Assembly (NCBI GenBank): GCA_900320595.1
Contig: ONSW01000016.1
Coordinates: 1-45,108 of the forward strand
DNA: 45,108 bases
Source: an uncultured Eubacteriales bacterium
GTDB lineage: Bacteria; Bacillota; Clostridia; Oscillospirales; Oscillospiraceae
Direction of reading: 5' to 3'
Each line of letters opens with the position of its first letter. Positions within the stretch are counted from its first letter, which is position 1. This document shows, piece after piece, positions 31,300 through 40,694 of the stretch. The notes beneath the pieces are model-generated. The model searched no databases. It was given only the letters and a program-made list of their open reading frames with translations, and was not told where the DNA came from. Both the position numbers and the translations under genes were made by a program.

Positions 31300-32123
31300 A
31301 GCCGATCTTCAACTATGTCGAGCGCTCCTCGCCCGTCCACGCTCTCACCGGCGCGACGAAGCTCTGCTGTCTGCTGCTGTGGAGCTTTGCGGCCATGACG
31401 ACCTATGACACGCGGCTGCTCGCCGTGCTCGCCGCTGCGGGCGTAGCCGTGTTCGCCGCGTCAAAGCTTCGCATCTCGGACATCAGCTTTCTTTTGGGCT
31501 TTGTGACGGTGTTCATGCTGCTCAACAACCTCCTTGTCTTCGTCTTTTCCCCCGAGCACGGCGTGGGGCTGTACGGCACGCGCCATGTGCTCTTCTCCCT
31601 CGGCGGCCGCTGGGTCGTGACGAAGGAGCAGCTTTTCTATCATCTCAATCTGGTTTTGAAATATCTCGCGATGCTGCCGGTCGTGATGATCTTCATCTGC
31701 ACGACGCAGCCGAGCGAATTTGCCGCCTCGCTCAACCGGATCGGCGTGAAGTACACCGTGGCCTATTCCGTGGCGCTGGCGCTGCGCTATATCCCCGACA
31801 TCCAGCAGGAGTATCACGAGATCTCCCAGGCGCAGCAGGCGCGCGGCATCGAAATGAGCAAAAAGGAGAGCCTCTTCCGCCGGCTCAAGGCCGCCTCGGC
31901 GATCCTGATCCCGCTGATCCTCTCGAGCGTCGACCGCATCGAGACCATCTCGAACGCAATGGAGCTGCGCGGCTTCGGCAAGCACAAGCGCCGCAGCTGG
32001 TACATGGCGCGTCCCTTCCGTCCGGCCGACTTTGTCGCGATGGGGCTGTGCGCGCTGCTGCTCGCGGCGGCGATCTTCCTGAACATTCACAACGGCACCC
32101 GCTTCTGGAATCCGTTTATTTGA
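31296..32123 (+). CDS. ecfT: ECF transporter transmembrane coupling protein EcfT
   Basis: 275 residues with about five membrane helices. The cytoplasmic coupling helices show the EcfT Ala-Arg-Gly signature twice: [12 protein letters not shown] (about 184-195) and [13 protein letters not shown] (about 223-235). They transmit ATPase movement to the S component. Coupled to the ATPase gene by an ATGA overlap; metK follows 20 bases later. Confidence 0.92.
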   Translation: MKPIFNYVERSSPVHALTGATKLCCLLLWSFAAMTTYDTRLLAVLAAAGVAVFAASKLRISDISFLLGFVTVFMLLNNLLVFVFSPEHGVGLYGTRHVLFSLGGRWVVTKEQLFYHLNLVLKYLAMLPVVMIFICTTQPSEFAASLNRIGVKYTVAYSVALALRYIPDIQQEYHEISQAQQARGIEMSKKESLFRRLKAASAILIPLILSSVDRIETISNAMELRGFGKHKRRSWYMARPFRPADFVAMGLCALLLAAAIFLNIHNGTRFWNPFI

Positions 32124-32143
32124 AAATAAGAAAGGTTTTATCT

Positions 32144-33334
<1,191 letters not shown>

Positions 33335-33353
33335 TCGAAAAAGGAGGCACCGC

Positions 33354-33980
33354 ATGAAACGCGCTGTGATCGTGGGCGGCGCGCCGATCGGGCGGATCGG
33401 GAGCATCCGCTCTTATCTACGCGCGGACGACACGATGATCTACTGTGACGGCGGGCTGCGGCACGTCGCCGCGCTCGGACGCAAAGCCGATCTGATCGTG
33501 GGGGATTTCGATTCGCACGAAAACCCGCACGCCGCGGCCGAGACGATCGTGCTGCCGCACGAAAAGGACGACACCGACAGCTATTACGCCGCAAAAGAGG
33601 CGCTGCGCCGCGGCTATCGCGATTTTCTGCTCCTCGGCGCATCCGGCGCGCGGCTCGACCACACGCTGGGCAACCTCGCGCTGCTGCTGATGCTCGACGG
33701 AGCCGGGGCGAACGCGCTGCTTGTCGACGATTATGCCGAGATGGAGATCGTCTCGCAAAAGGGCGCGCGCGTGTCCGACCGCTATCCCTATTTTTCGCTC
33801 TTCAACCTCGACGGCTCGGCAAGGGCGGTGACCGTCACGGGCGCGAAGTATCCGCTGCACGACGCCGCGCTCCCCTGTGACAGCTCGCTCGGCGTCAGCA
33901 ACGAGCCGCTGCCGGGGCAGACGGCGGAGATCCGCGCGGGCGAGGGGCGGCTGCTGCTCATCCGCGTAAGAGAGGAGTAA
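33354..33980 (+). CDS. thiN: Thiamine pyrophosphokinase
   Basis: 208 residues. Family signatures: IYCDGGLRHVAALGRKADLI (about 24-43), VGDFDSH (metal/ATP site), KDDTDSYYAAKEALRRGY (about 72-89), LGASGARLDHTLGNL (about 95-109) and a small C-terminal beta domain with DSSLGVSNEP. It converts thiamine to thiamine pyrophosphate using ATP. AAAGGAGGCACCGC precedes the start. It is in the SAM-riboswitch operon with no thiamine riboswitch nearby, so its supply would follow SAM status. Confidence 0.92.
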   Translation: MKRAVIVGGAPIGRIGSIRSYLRADDTMIYCDGGLRHVAALGRKADLIVGDFDSHENPHAAAETIVLPHEKDDTDSYYAAKEALRRGYRDFLLLGASGARLDHTLGNLALLLMLDGAGANALLVDDYAEMEIVSQKGARVSDRYPYFSLFNLDGSARAVTVTGAKYPLHDAALPCDSSLGVSNEPLPGQTAEIRAGEGRLLLIRVREE

Positions 33981-33984
33981 AACC

Positions 33985-34805
33985 ATGTACTGTCAACACT
34001 GCGGCTCCGAGATCCGTCGGGGCGAAAAGTTCTGCTCCAATTGCGGCGCGCCCGTCGCGGCGCAGCAGGCCGCCGACGCGGCCGCCGCGATGAAGGCCGC
34101 CCAGGTGCTGTCGAGCACGGCTTTTTCGAGCGGCGCGGCCGGGGTTCTTCCCAACGACCTGTCTGATCATCCCAGCCTGACAAAGGACTTTGCCGTCCCG
34201 GAGGAGCAATATAACCTGATCCTCGGCGGGACGCTGCTGTGGGGCTTTTTGATGAACGTTATATTCTGCATCGCCTTTTGCGCGTCATCACGCGGATCGA
34301 CTTTTCGATGATCCTGATCCCCTATGTCGTGCTGGCGCTCGCGGGCGTGCTGCTCAACACGTTCTCCCACAAGCCGATCTGGAGCTTTGTGGGGTATAAC
34401 CTCGTCGTGCTGCCGCTGGGGCTGGTGCTCTCGGCGCTCGTGGCCGAGGAGGGCGCCGACGCCGTGCGCGAGACCTTTCAGATCACCGCGGCCGTCGCGG
34501 CCGGGATGCTGCTGCTGTCAAACTGGAAGCCGCAGCTTTTCTCCCGCATGGGGCCGTGCCTGCTCGGCTCGCTGCTCGTCGCGCTTGCGGCCGAGGTCGT
34601 GACCTATTTCCTCGGCGGCGGTCTGCAGATCATGAACGCGCTCGTCGCGCTGATCTTCTGCGGCTATATCGGCTATGACTGGGCGCGCGCCCAGATGCGG
34701 CCGAAGACCGCCGACAACGCGATCGACTCGGCCTGCGCGCTGTATCTCGACATCATCAACCTGCTGCTGCGCGTGCTCGCCTCGCGCTCGCGGAGGCGGG
34801 ACTGA
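33985..34805 (+). pseudogene. Zinc-ribbon/Bax-inhibitor-1-like membrane protein, frameshifted at a T-run
   Basis: The first frame encodes a zinc ribbon (MYCQHCGSEIRRGEKFCSNC, residues 1-20), an Ala-rich linker and the start of a Bax inhibitor-1/YccA-like membrane domain (YNLILGGTLLWGFLMNVIF). The frame breaks around 34276-34279, where TTTT follows GCC; one extra T would join it to LRVITRIDFSMILIPYVVLA and on to the typical ALYLDIINLLLRVLASRS ending at 34805. Intact length would be about 273 residues with seven helices. Four bases after thiN, last gene of the SAM-riboswitch operon. Either a true mutation or a sequence error in a homopolymer. Confidence 0.82.
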
Positions 34806-34824
34806 TCCTTTTCCCGCATTAAAA

Positions 34825-34856
34825 CAGCCCGGAACGAACTCGTTCCGGGCTGTTTT
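34825..34856. terminator. Bidirectional intrinsic terminator
   Basis: CAGCCCGGAACG and CGTTCCGGGCTG (12-bp stem, 4-base loop). TTTT follows on the plus side and TTTTAATG on the minus side, serving the SAM operon and the Ptb-like gene. Confidence 0.9.
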
Positions 34857-34868
34857 GCGTATATAGCG

Positions 34869-35813
34869 TCAGTCGAAGAATTTTTTATAGGCAGGGGCGC
34901 TCCACATCGCGGCGCAGGCGGCCAGCGAATAGAAGGCCTGCTCCGGCTTGTCGGCGCGGGAGGTGATCGCGATCGGGATCTTCGCCCCGACGAGCACGCC
35001 GAAGCCGTCGGCGCCGGCGCTCTGCTGCAGGACCTTGACCATCACGTTGCCGGTGGCGAGGTTGGGCACGACGATGCCGTCGAACTCGCCGCAGCAGGGG
35101 CAGTCATAGCCCTTGAGCCGCGCGGCCTCCTTGCTGACGATCAGGTCATAGGCGATCGGGCCGACGAGGTTGCAGTCGGCGAAGGGGCGCTTCTCGTTCT
35201 CGCGGACCATCGTCTGGTCCTCGACGGTGTCGCGCATGTGATAGCTCGGCTTTTCCACCAGCGCGAGCAGCGCGATGTTCGGCTTTTCCACGTCGAAGGC
35301 GTTGAGCGCCTTGACCATGTTCTTCACGACCTGCTTGCGCGCCTCCATGGGCGGGTTTATCAGCAGCGTCACGTCCGAGATCGCGACCATGCGCTCCAGC
35401 CCCGGGATCTTGAGGAAGTTGATGTGCGTGACGAGCGTGTCGGGCACGATCAGGTGGTTCGACTTGTTGAGGACCGGCATCAGAAAGTCGCGCGTGCTCG
35501 AGTTGCCGCGCATCAGGCAGTCGGCGTCACCGGAGTTGATCATCTCGATGGCGAACTGGACCGAGCTGTCGCCGCCCGAGGCGTCGATGATCTGTACGTC
35601 GCGGTCCGCCTGGCCGATGTTCTCCAGCACGGCGCGGATCTTGTGCTCGTTGCCGATCAGGATCGGCTCGACAAAGCCGGCGTCCTGCGCCTGGAACGCG
35701 CCGCGCACGATGTTTTCGGCGTCCGCCGCCGCGATGGCCACGCGCATCGGCTTCTCGACCTTCTTCGCCCGTTCTATGATCCGCTCAAAGCCGGTCAGAA
35801 ATGTTTCGTTCAT
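34869..35813 (-). CDS. Phosphate butyryltransferase/acetyltransferase-family enzyme
   Basis: 314 residues, the usual Ptb length. Features: VRGAFQAQDAGFVEPILIGN (about 36-55), DCLMRGNSSTRDFLMPVLNK (about 97-116), ISDVTLLINPPMEARKQVV, KRPFADCNLVGPIAYDLIVS (about 206-225) and VLVGAKIPIAITSRAD near the end. The family transfers an acyl group between CoA and phosphate; with a kinase it yields ATP and butyrate or acetate. No butyrate kinase gene is adjacent. GGGGAGGATAAC precedes the start. A CPCCGEFDG stretch is an unusual Cys pair. Assignment to butyryl versus acetyl is not decidable by eye. Confidence 0.88.
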   Translation of the reverse strand: MNETFLTGFERIIERAKKVEKPMRVAIAAADAENIVRGAFQAQDAGFVEPILIGNEHKIRAVLENIGQADRDVQIIDASGGDSSVQFAIEMINSGDADCLMRGNSSTRDFLMPVLNKSNHLIVPDTLVTHINFLKIPGLERMVAISDVTLLINPPMEARKQVVKNMVKALNAFDVEKPNIALLALVEKPSYHMRDTVEDQTMVRENEKRPFADCNLVGPIAYDLIVSKEAARLKGYDCPCCGEFDGIVVPNLATGNVMVKVLQQSAGADGFGVLVGAKIPIAITSRADKPEQAFYSLAACAAMWSAPAYKKFFD

Positions 35814-35891
35814 GTTATCCTCCCCTTCGCTTTGCTGTTCCGTTTTTCCCGCCGCGGCGCCTGTCGCCGCGCGCGGACAATTGATAAGGAT

Positions 35892-35921
35892 ATTCTATCA
35901 CAAAGCCCCCGCCGCATACAA
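35892..35921 (-). promoter_or_regulatory. Predicted promoter of the Ptb-like gene
   Basis: Minus strand: TTGTAT (35916-35921), 18-base spacer, TAGAAT (35892-35897). Confidence 0.5.
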
Positions 35922-35953
35922 GCCGCCGGACGAAAGTTTTTGAGCGCGCGCTC

Positions 35954-35982
35954 TTGAAATGTGCCCCGCTCTTTGGTATGGT
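35954..35982 (+). promoter_or_regulatory. Predicted promoter of the GNAT gene
   Basis: TTGAAA (35954-35959), 17-base spacer, TATGGT (35977-35982), 28 bases before the start codon. Confidence 0.5.
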
Positions 35983-36010
35983 AATGTCACTTGCGATCGG
36001 GAGGTGCCAC

Positions 36011-36556
36011 ATGAACGAAACGCCGTGCAAAGAGAGGCTGGAAACGCCGCGGCTGCTGCTGCGCAAGGGCGTGCTCTCCGACTGGGAAAGTCTTTGGCGC
36101 AACGTGTGGTCCCGCCCCGAGGCGGCGCGCTACATGCTCTGGAGCGTGACGGAGAGCGCCGACGAGGCCCGCGCGCGCATGGCGCGCACGATCGAATGGG
36201 AAAAGACCCATCCCTGGAAATATTGCGTCGAAGAAAAGGCAAGCGGCCGGGTCATCGGCTGGGCCGGGGTCGAGCCGCTGCGCGAAGGCGTCTGGGGCGA
36301 GACAGGCATCGCCCTGGGGCCGGACTACTGGCGCTGCGGCTACGGCCGCGAGATCCTGGAGGCGCTGTGCGCTTTCTGCCGCGACGAGGCGCGCGCCGTG
36401 CGCTTTATTTATGCCGCGCGCGAACAGAACACGGCCTCCCGCGCGCTTGCCGAGAGCTGCGGCTTTCTCTTCGACCGCAGCGAGGAGCGCGTCGACGAGC
36501 GAAACGGCGAGAGCTACTTCATGAACTGGTATCACAGGGACCTGAACGGAAACTGA
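36011..36556 (+). CDS. GNAT-family N-acetyltransferase (RimJ/RimL-like)
   Basis: 181 residues from ATG at 36011, preceded by GGGAGGTGCCAC. GNAT fold of the RimJ/RimL type: ERLETPRLLLRKGVLSDWES near the start, GRVIGWAGVEPL (about 78-89), GETGIALGPDYWRCGYGREI with the acetyl-CoA loop (about 96-115) and the late ENTASRALAESCGF, here QNTASRALAESCGFLF (about 139-154). Acceptor unknown; relatives acetylate protein N-termini or small amines. Single gene with its own promoter. Confidence 0.9.
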   Translation: MNETPCKERLETPRLLLRKGVLSDWESLWRNVWSRPEAARYMLWSVTESADEARARMARTIEWEKTHPWKYCVEEKASGRVIGWAGVEPLREGVWGETGIALGPDYWRCGYGREILEALCAFCRDEARAVRFIYAAREQNTASRALAESCGFLFDRSEERVDERNGESYFMNWYHRDLNGN

Positions 36557-36559
36557 CGC

Positions 36560-36588
36560 TTGACTTTCCCGGCGTTATCTGATATGTT
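36560..36588 (+). promoter_or_regulatory. Predicted promoter of the leader peptide/MFS transcript
   Basis: TTGACT (36560-36565), 17-base spacer, TATGTT (36583-36588), placing transcription start about 20 bases before the leader-peptide ribosome site. Confidence 0.65.
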
Positions 36589-36612
36589 TCGATTTGCGAA
36601 AGAAAAGGAAAG

Positions 36613-36785
36613 GAGGTCATCCCGAATGAATCGGAAATGGTTTGCTGCAGCTGAATATCGTTTGATGACCTCGGTCCGCGCCCTGTAAGCCCAGAGAAGG
36701 GGCTTTCTCTGATGATCGGACCGCGGCGGATACGCCGCGGTTTTTGTTTGTCCGTTTACGAGCCGCGGCCTTGCGCCGCGGTTTT
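36613..36785 (+). promoter_or_regulatory. Leader-peptide transcription attenuator with tandem terminators
   Basis: Region 1 (36613-36621, GAGGTCATC, overlapping the leader ribosome site) pairs perfectly with region 2 (36664-36672, GATGACCTC, inside the leader gene). The next bases CGGTCCG (36672-36678) can instead pair with CGGACCG (36717-36723), which would disrupt terminator 1 (CCGCGGCG/CGCCGCGG, 36721-36740, then TTTTTG). Terminator 2 (36763-36781, CCGCGGC/GCCGCGG, then TTTTCTTTTT) follows. This is the layout of an attenuator read by a translating ribosome, controlling the MFS gene. Confidence 0.75.
36626..36688 (+). CDS. 20-residue leader peptide upstream of the MFS exporter
   Basis: MNRKWFAAAEYRLMTSVRAL, then TAA. 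An excellent ribosome site, AAAGGAGGTCATCCCGA, precedes it. The end RLMTSVRAL recalls the MTxSMRLR-type stalling peptides that control macrolide-resistance genes (for example those before ermD and mefA/msrD), but the match is partial. Probably a cis-acting regulatory peptide: ribosome stalling on it would free the antiterminator and allow transcription of the transporter. Confidence 0.75.
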   Translation: MNRKWFAAAEYRLMTSVRAL

Positions 36786-36845
36786 CTTTTTCCGCTTCCC
36801 GAGGTCTCCGCACACAAACAGGGAAGAAAGGAGATTTCCGTCAAC

Positions 36846-38075
36846 ATGACTGTTTTCAATCAATACCGCGGCCTGCGCCGCGAGATCTATATCCTCGCCT
36901 TCGGCAGGATGGTCACGAATCTCGGCAGCATGATCTGGCCCGTCATGACCATGATCCTCAGCCAGAAGATCGGCCTGACGGCGGCGCAGATCTCATATTA
37001 CTTCGTCGGCTCGAGCATCATCATGCTGCCCGCCAGCATCCTCGGCGGAAAGCTGGCCGACCGCGTCAACAAAAAGTGGATGATCGTGGTCTGCGACTGC
37101 GTCAGCATCGTCTGCTTCTACATCAGCGCCGCGATCCCGCTGGGGATGGGCACGATCCTCCTCTTCGTCATCGGCGGCATCTTTCAGAGCATGGAATACC
37201 CCTCGTACGACGCGCTCTTTGCCGATCTGTCCACGACGAAGGACCGCGAGCGCGCCTATTCGCTCGAATATCTCGGCGGCAACCTGGGCCTTGTCCTCTC
37301 GCCGACCATCGCGGGGCTGCTCTTCAAGGACTACCTGTGGCTGAGCTTCCTCATCAGCGGCACCTCCATCGCGGTCTCGACGGTACTCATCGCCGTGCTC
37401 ATCAAGGACGTCACGCCCGTCGAGGACAGCGGCGAGGAGGCGTCGTATCAGGAAAAGAAGGACGGCGCGAGCGTCTTCGCGATCCTGAAGGAAAACCCGC
37501 TGATCATCCTCTATCTGCTCTGCGGCACGCTCTATTCCGCCGCCTACGGGCAGTACAACTTCATCATGCCGCTCGACATGGCCGCCGTCCACGGCGACGC
37601 GGGCGCCGTCATCTTCGGCACGGTCTCGAGCCTCAACTGCGTCACGGTCGTGCTCTTCACGCCGTTCATCACGAAGCTCTTCGTCCGCATGCGCGACACC
37701 GGCAAGATGCTCATGGGCCGGCTGCTCGTCTTCGCGGGCTATCTGGTCTTCCTCCTGCTGCTCGGCTTCATCCCGGGCTACTACCTCGCGATGCTCATCT
37801 TCACCTGGGGCGAGATCTTCGACGTGCTCTCGTCGGGGCCCTACGTCTCGACCCGCATCCCCGCAAGCCACCGCGGGCGGATCAACGCCCTCATGAGCGT
37901 CGCCTATACGGTGATCACGGGCGGCATCGACCTCGTCGTCGGCCAGCTTTACGACCGCGCCGGCTCCACCTGGACCTGGACGCTCATCCTCTCGGTGACG
38001 CTCCTCTCCGCCGCGGCGACGATCCTGCTGCGCGCGCTCGACAAAAAGGCGTATCCGAAACTGTACAGGCAATAA
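36846..38075 (+). CDS. MFS efflux transporter (drug exporter type)
   Basis: 409 residues, about 12 membrane helices in two halves joined by a charged loop (about 190-215, DSGEEASYQEKKDG). MFS motif A-like loop GGKLADRVNKKWMIV at about 61-75. N-terminal half FGRMVTNLGSMIWPVMTMIL resembles multidrug/macrolide-type exporters. GAAAGGAGATTTCCGTCAAC precedes the start. The upstream leader-peptide attenuator suggests induction by a translation-targeting compound and thus an antibiotic or peptide substrate; the substrate itself is not visible. Ends at a strong terminator. Confidence 0.88.
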   Translation: MTVFNQYRGLRREIYILAFGRMVTNLGSMIWPVMTMILSQKIGLTAAQISYYFVGSSIIMLPASILGGKLADRVNKKWMIVVCDCVSIVCFYISAAIPLGMGTILLFVIGGIFQSMEYPSYDALFADLSTTKDRERAYSLEYLGGNLGLVLSPTIAGLLFKDYLWLSFLISGTSIAVSTVLIAVLIKDVTPVEDSGEEASYQEKKDGASVFAILKENPLIILYLLCGTLYSAAYGQYNFIMPLDMAAVHGDAGAVIFGTVSSLNCVTVVLFTPFITKLFVRMRDTGKMLMGRLLVFAGYLVFLLLLGFIPGYYLAMLIFTWGEIFDVLSSGPYVSTRIPASHRGRINALMSVAYTVITGGIDLVVGQLYDRAGSTWTWTLILSVTLLSAAATILLRALDKKAYPKLYRQ

Positions 38076-38090
38076 GGCGCGGCGCGCCCC

Positions 38091-38126
38091 TTTCAGCCGG
38101 TGGAAACACCGGCTGAAATTTTTTTG
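38091..38126 (+). terminator. Intrinsic terminator after the MFS gene
   Basis: Perfect 12-bp stem (38091-38102 with 38107-38118), GAAA loop, then TTTTTTTG. Confidence 0.92.
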
Positions 38127-38136
38127 CGAAAAACGC

Positions 38137-38183
38137 TTGACAAATATATCGAGCCGTGATATATATTATATCGAACTGCGATA
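38137..38183 (+). promoter_or_regulatory. PadR-gene promoter with two palindromic operators
   Basis: TTGACA (38137-38142), 17-base spacer, TATATA (38160-38165). Palindrome 1, ATATATC-N7-GATATAT (38144-38164), fills the spacer and -10; palindrome 2, TATCG-AACTG-CGATA (38169-38183), covers the start site. The two share the pattern TATATCGA-N-CGATA and probably bind the PadR protein encoded next, giving autorepression. Confidence 0.75.
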
Positions 38184-38199
38184 CATCGAGGTGAAATAC

Positions 38200-38523
38200 A
38201 TGGACAACAGGATCGAACGGGTCTATGTCCCGATGACCGAGACGGGCTTTTACATCCTCTACTGCCTGCAGACGCCGCAGCACGGCTACGGCATCGCGCG
38301 GCAGGTGAGCTGGCTGACAAACGGCGAGGTCTCGATCGGCGCGGGAACGATGTACGGCACGCTCTCGAAGATGGAAAAGGACGGGCTGATCGTCTTTGAC
38401 CGTGAGGAGGAAAAACGGCGGCTGTACCGCATCACGGCGCTGGGAGAAGAGGTTTTGGACCGCGAAATGCGGCGGATCGAAAGGCTGTATCGCAACAGCA
38501 GAGGGGAGAACTGGAATGGCTGA
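38200..38523 (+). CDS. PadR-family transcriptional repressor
   Basis: 107 residues from ATG at 38200 (GAGGTG upstream). Winged-helix PadR domain: TETGFYILYCLQTPQHGYGI (about 10-29), recognition region VSIGAGTMYGTLSKMEKDGL (about 43-62), wing REEEKRRLYRITALGEEVLD. Small PadR of the single-domain class. It overlaps the DUF2812 gene by 8 bases, so the pair is co-translated; the usual pattern is a repressor with its membrane partner. Confidence 0.95.
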   Translation: MDNRIERVYVPMTETGFYILYCLQTPQHGYGIARQVSWLTNGEVSIGAGTMYGTLSKMEKDGLIVFDREEEKRRLYRITALGEEVLDREMRRIERLYRNSRGENWNG

Positions 38524-39091
38524 ACAAGTGACGAAGATCGCGGTCTTCACGATCGCGGATTTTAAGGAAGAGGAAGTCTGGCTGCGCGAGCGCGCCCGCG
38601 AGGGGCTGCACCTTGTGCGCATGGTCGTCCCCTGCTTTTATATTTTTGAAAAGGGCGAGCCGGAGGACGTGATCTACCGGCTGGACTTTCCGGACAACGG
38701 AGAGGACCGGGACGACTATGCCCGGATGCTCACGGACTTTGGCTGGGAGAACTGCGGGCGCTGTGCGGGCTGGGTCTACTGGCGCAAGCCGGCCGCCGAG
38801 GCTGAAAATGAGGGCGAGAGCGAGCTCTTCACCGACGACGCGGGGAGGCTCGATATGGTGAAAAACATCGTCCGGACGCGGATGCTGCCGCTGCTGCTGA
38901 TCTTCTTCGCCTGCGTGCTGCCGAATCTTTTCCGCGCGCTCGACGGTGATATATACTACGGCGCGGGCGGCTTTGCGAGCGGCTTTTTCCTGGGATTTTT
39001 CAGCCTCATGACCGCGGTGTATCTCTATCTCTTCATCCACTGCGGCGGCAAGCTGCGCCGCATGCAGCGCGAGCTAGAGCGGAAAGAATAA
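38516..39091 (+). CDS. DUF2812-family membrane protein
   Basis: 191 residues. N-terminal soluble DUF2812 part (about 1-105: FKEEEVWLRERAREGLHLVR, DVIYRLDFPDN, LTDFGWENCGRCAGWVYWRK), then two membrane helices (about 120-140 and 150-175) and a basic tail. Function unknown; DUF2812 genes very often follow a padR gene, as here, and may sense envelope stress. The start overlaps the padR stop. Ends at a terminator. Confidence 0.9.
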   Translation: MAEQVTKIAVFTIADFKEEEVWLRERAREGLHLVRMVVPCFYIFEKGEPEDVIYRLDFPDNGEDRDDYARMLTDFGWENCGRCAGWVYWRKPAAEAENEGESELFTDDAGRLDMVKNIVRTRMLPLLLIFFACVLPNLFRALDGDIYYGAGGFASGFFLGFFSLMTAVYLYLFIHCGGKLRRMQRELERKE

Positions 39092-39107
39092 CGTCTTCTC
39101 ATGCAAA

Positions 39108-39148
39108 CCGCGCCGGGCTGATCGCCCGGCGCGGCTTCTTGCTTTTTC
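39108..39148 (+). terminator. Terminator after padR-DUF2812
   Basis: CCGCGCCGGGC and GCCCGGCGCGG (11-bp stem, TGATC loop), then CTTCTTGCTTTTT. Confidence 0.88.
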
Positions 39149-39166
39149 CGTTTAAGGTTGTATAAT
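39139..39166 (+). promoter_or_regulatory. Predicted promoter of the second MFS gene
   Basis: TTGCTT (39139-39144), 16-base spacer, consensus TATAAT (39161-39166). The -35 lies inside the T-run of the preceding terminator. Confidence 0.65.
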
Positions 39167-39215
39167 GTTTCCAGCGATATTCCCCGTATGCCAAAACCGT
39201 AAAGGAGCGCCGGAA

Positions 39216-40619
39216 ATGGACAAGAAAGAAAAGCTCGCCCTGCGCGAGCAAAAGGAGCTTGCGCGCCTTGACCGCGAGGCTGCGCGTCCGCAGTTCGCGC
39301 ACTATCTGCTGTTTGTGATGATCGTGCTGACGGTCATCTACATCGTCGACGAGATCACCTCGAACATGAACGCGGCGATGCAGCCCTATGTGCTGTTCGA
39401 CCTGTTTTCGATCACGTCGCGCAGCGTCAATTCGCCGGAGTACACCGGGGCGATCAACACGGTCGCGCCGTGGCAGGTGGCCTCGAACCTGTTTCTGATC
39501 ATCTCGCCGTTTTACAAGGCGCTGTCGGACAAGTATGGCCGGCGGCTGTTTCTGATGATCAACACGATCGGCATGGGCGTCGGGATGCTGATCGTCATGA
39601 CGAGCCAGAGCGTCGTGCAGTATATCCTCGGCATGCTCGCGATGATGTTCTTCACGCCCAACGACATGCAGGTGCTCTATATCATGGAGACCGCGCCGAA
39701 GGAGAAGCGCGCGACCTACAGCTTTGTCGCCAAGGGCATCGCGCTCATCAGCGTGTCGCTCATCGGCGTGCTCTCCCGCGCCTTTCTGCGCGAGGACGTG
39801 CCGGGCAGCTGGCGCATGGTGTATCTGATCCCGGTCGTCGTGGCGATCGTGATCGGTCTGATGTCCTATTTCCTCGTGCGCGAGACGCCGGTGTTCCTCC
39901 AGCAGCGCCGCGCCTTTCTCTCGCTGACGGAAGACGAGCGCCGTGCGCGCGCCGAGGCCGACCGGAAAACCGGCGCGGCCGAGGAGGGCGGCGTGTTCCG
40001 CGCGCTGAAGTTCATCTTCACCAACCGCCAGCTCCGCTGGATCCTGATCGCGGGCTTCCTCTTCTTTGCCACGACCTTTTATACCTCCTACTACGCCACG
40101 GTGCTCGAGGGCGCGATGTCCACCGAGCTGGTCGCCGTCGCGCTGATCGTCTATCCCTTCTTCAACGGGCTTGTCACGATCGCAAGCGGATTCTTCTCCG
40201 ACCGGATGGGGCGCAAAAAGGTCTGCGTGCTGCTGGGCTCTCTCGCGCTTGTCGGCCTCGGGCTGTTCGTGGCGGCCTGCCGTCTCGGCTGGGGGCCGGT
40301 GGCCGCGGGCGTCGCCTACGGCTGCTCGATCGGCGGGCTGTGGTCCATGTCCGACACGATCATCCTGACGATGCCGGCCGAGTCCTCGCCCTCCGGGATG
40401 CGCTCGTCCGTCATGGGGACGATCTCGGTGATGATCGGCGCGGGCATGTTCATCGGCCAGATCCTGTTCATCGTGCTGCAGAACTTCCTGCCGATGGACG
40501 TGCTGTTCCTGCTGATCTGTCTGCCGTTCATGGCGCTGTCGCTGCTGGTGCTGCTGACGAAGGTCAAGGAGACGAAGGACGTCGATCTCGACAGCATCAC
40601 CGCGGACACCTATCGCTGA
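39216..40619 (+). CDS. MFS transporter, sugar-porter-like topology
   Basis: 467 residues from ATG at 39216 (AAAGGAG nine bases upstream). A charged N-terminus (DKKEKLALREQKELARLDRE) precedes about 12 helices. Motif A-like loops appear in both halves: ALSDKYGRRLFLM (about 105-117) and FFSDRMGRKKVCVLL (about 327-341). A large charged central loop lies at about 225-265. The pattern DKxGRR and RxGRK fits the sugar-porter or metabolite:H+ symporter families more than the drug exporters. Substrate unknown. Single gene. Confidence 0.88.
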   Translation: MDKKEKLALREQKELARLDREAARPQFAHYLLFVMIVLTVIYIVDEITSNMNAAMQPYVLFDLFSITSRSVNSPEYTGAINTVAPWQVASNLFLIISPFYKALSDKYGRRLFLMINTIGMGVGMLIVMTSQSVVQYILGMLAMMFFTPNDMQVLYIMETAPKEKRATYSFVAKGIALISVSLIGVLSRAFLREDVPGSWRMVYLIPVVVAIVIGLMSYFLVRETPVFLQQRRAFLSLTEDERRARAEADRKTGAAEEGGVFRALKFIFTNRQLRWILIAGFLFFATTFYTSYYATVLEGAMSTELVAVALIVYPFFNGLVTIASGFFSDRMGRKKVCVLLGSLALVGLGLFVAACRLGWGPVAAGVAYGCSIGGLWSMSDTIILTMPAESSPSGMRSSVMGTISVMIGAGMFIGQILFIVLQNFLPMDVLFLLICLPFMALSLLVLLTKVKETKDVDLDSITADTYR

Positions 40620-40652
40620 GATGTAGTTTCTATCTGATATACGCCAAGAAAA

Positions 40653-40692
40653 CCGCCCGGAGCTGTGCAGCTCCGGGCGGCTTTGTTTTTTT
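40653..40692. terminator. Bidirectional terminator between MFS and guaA
   Basis: 13-bp stem (40653-40665 with 40668-40680), TG loop. Plus side followed by CTTTGTTTTTTT; minus side by TTTTCTTGG. Confidence 0.9.
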
Positions 40693-40694
40693 CT

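Noticed and set aside
34270-34290. Programmed -1 frameshifting in the zinc-ribbon/BI-1 gene
   Set aside because: No X-XXY-YYZ slippery heptamer in the right frame and no clear downstream pseudoknot; a one-base loss in the T-run is simpler.
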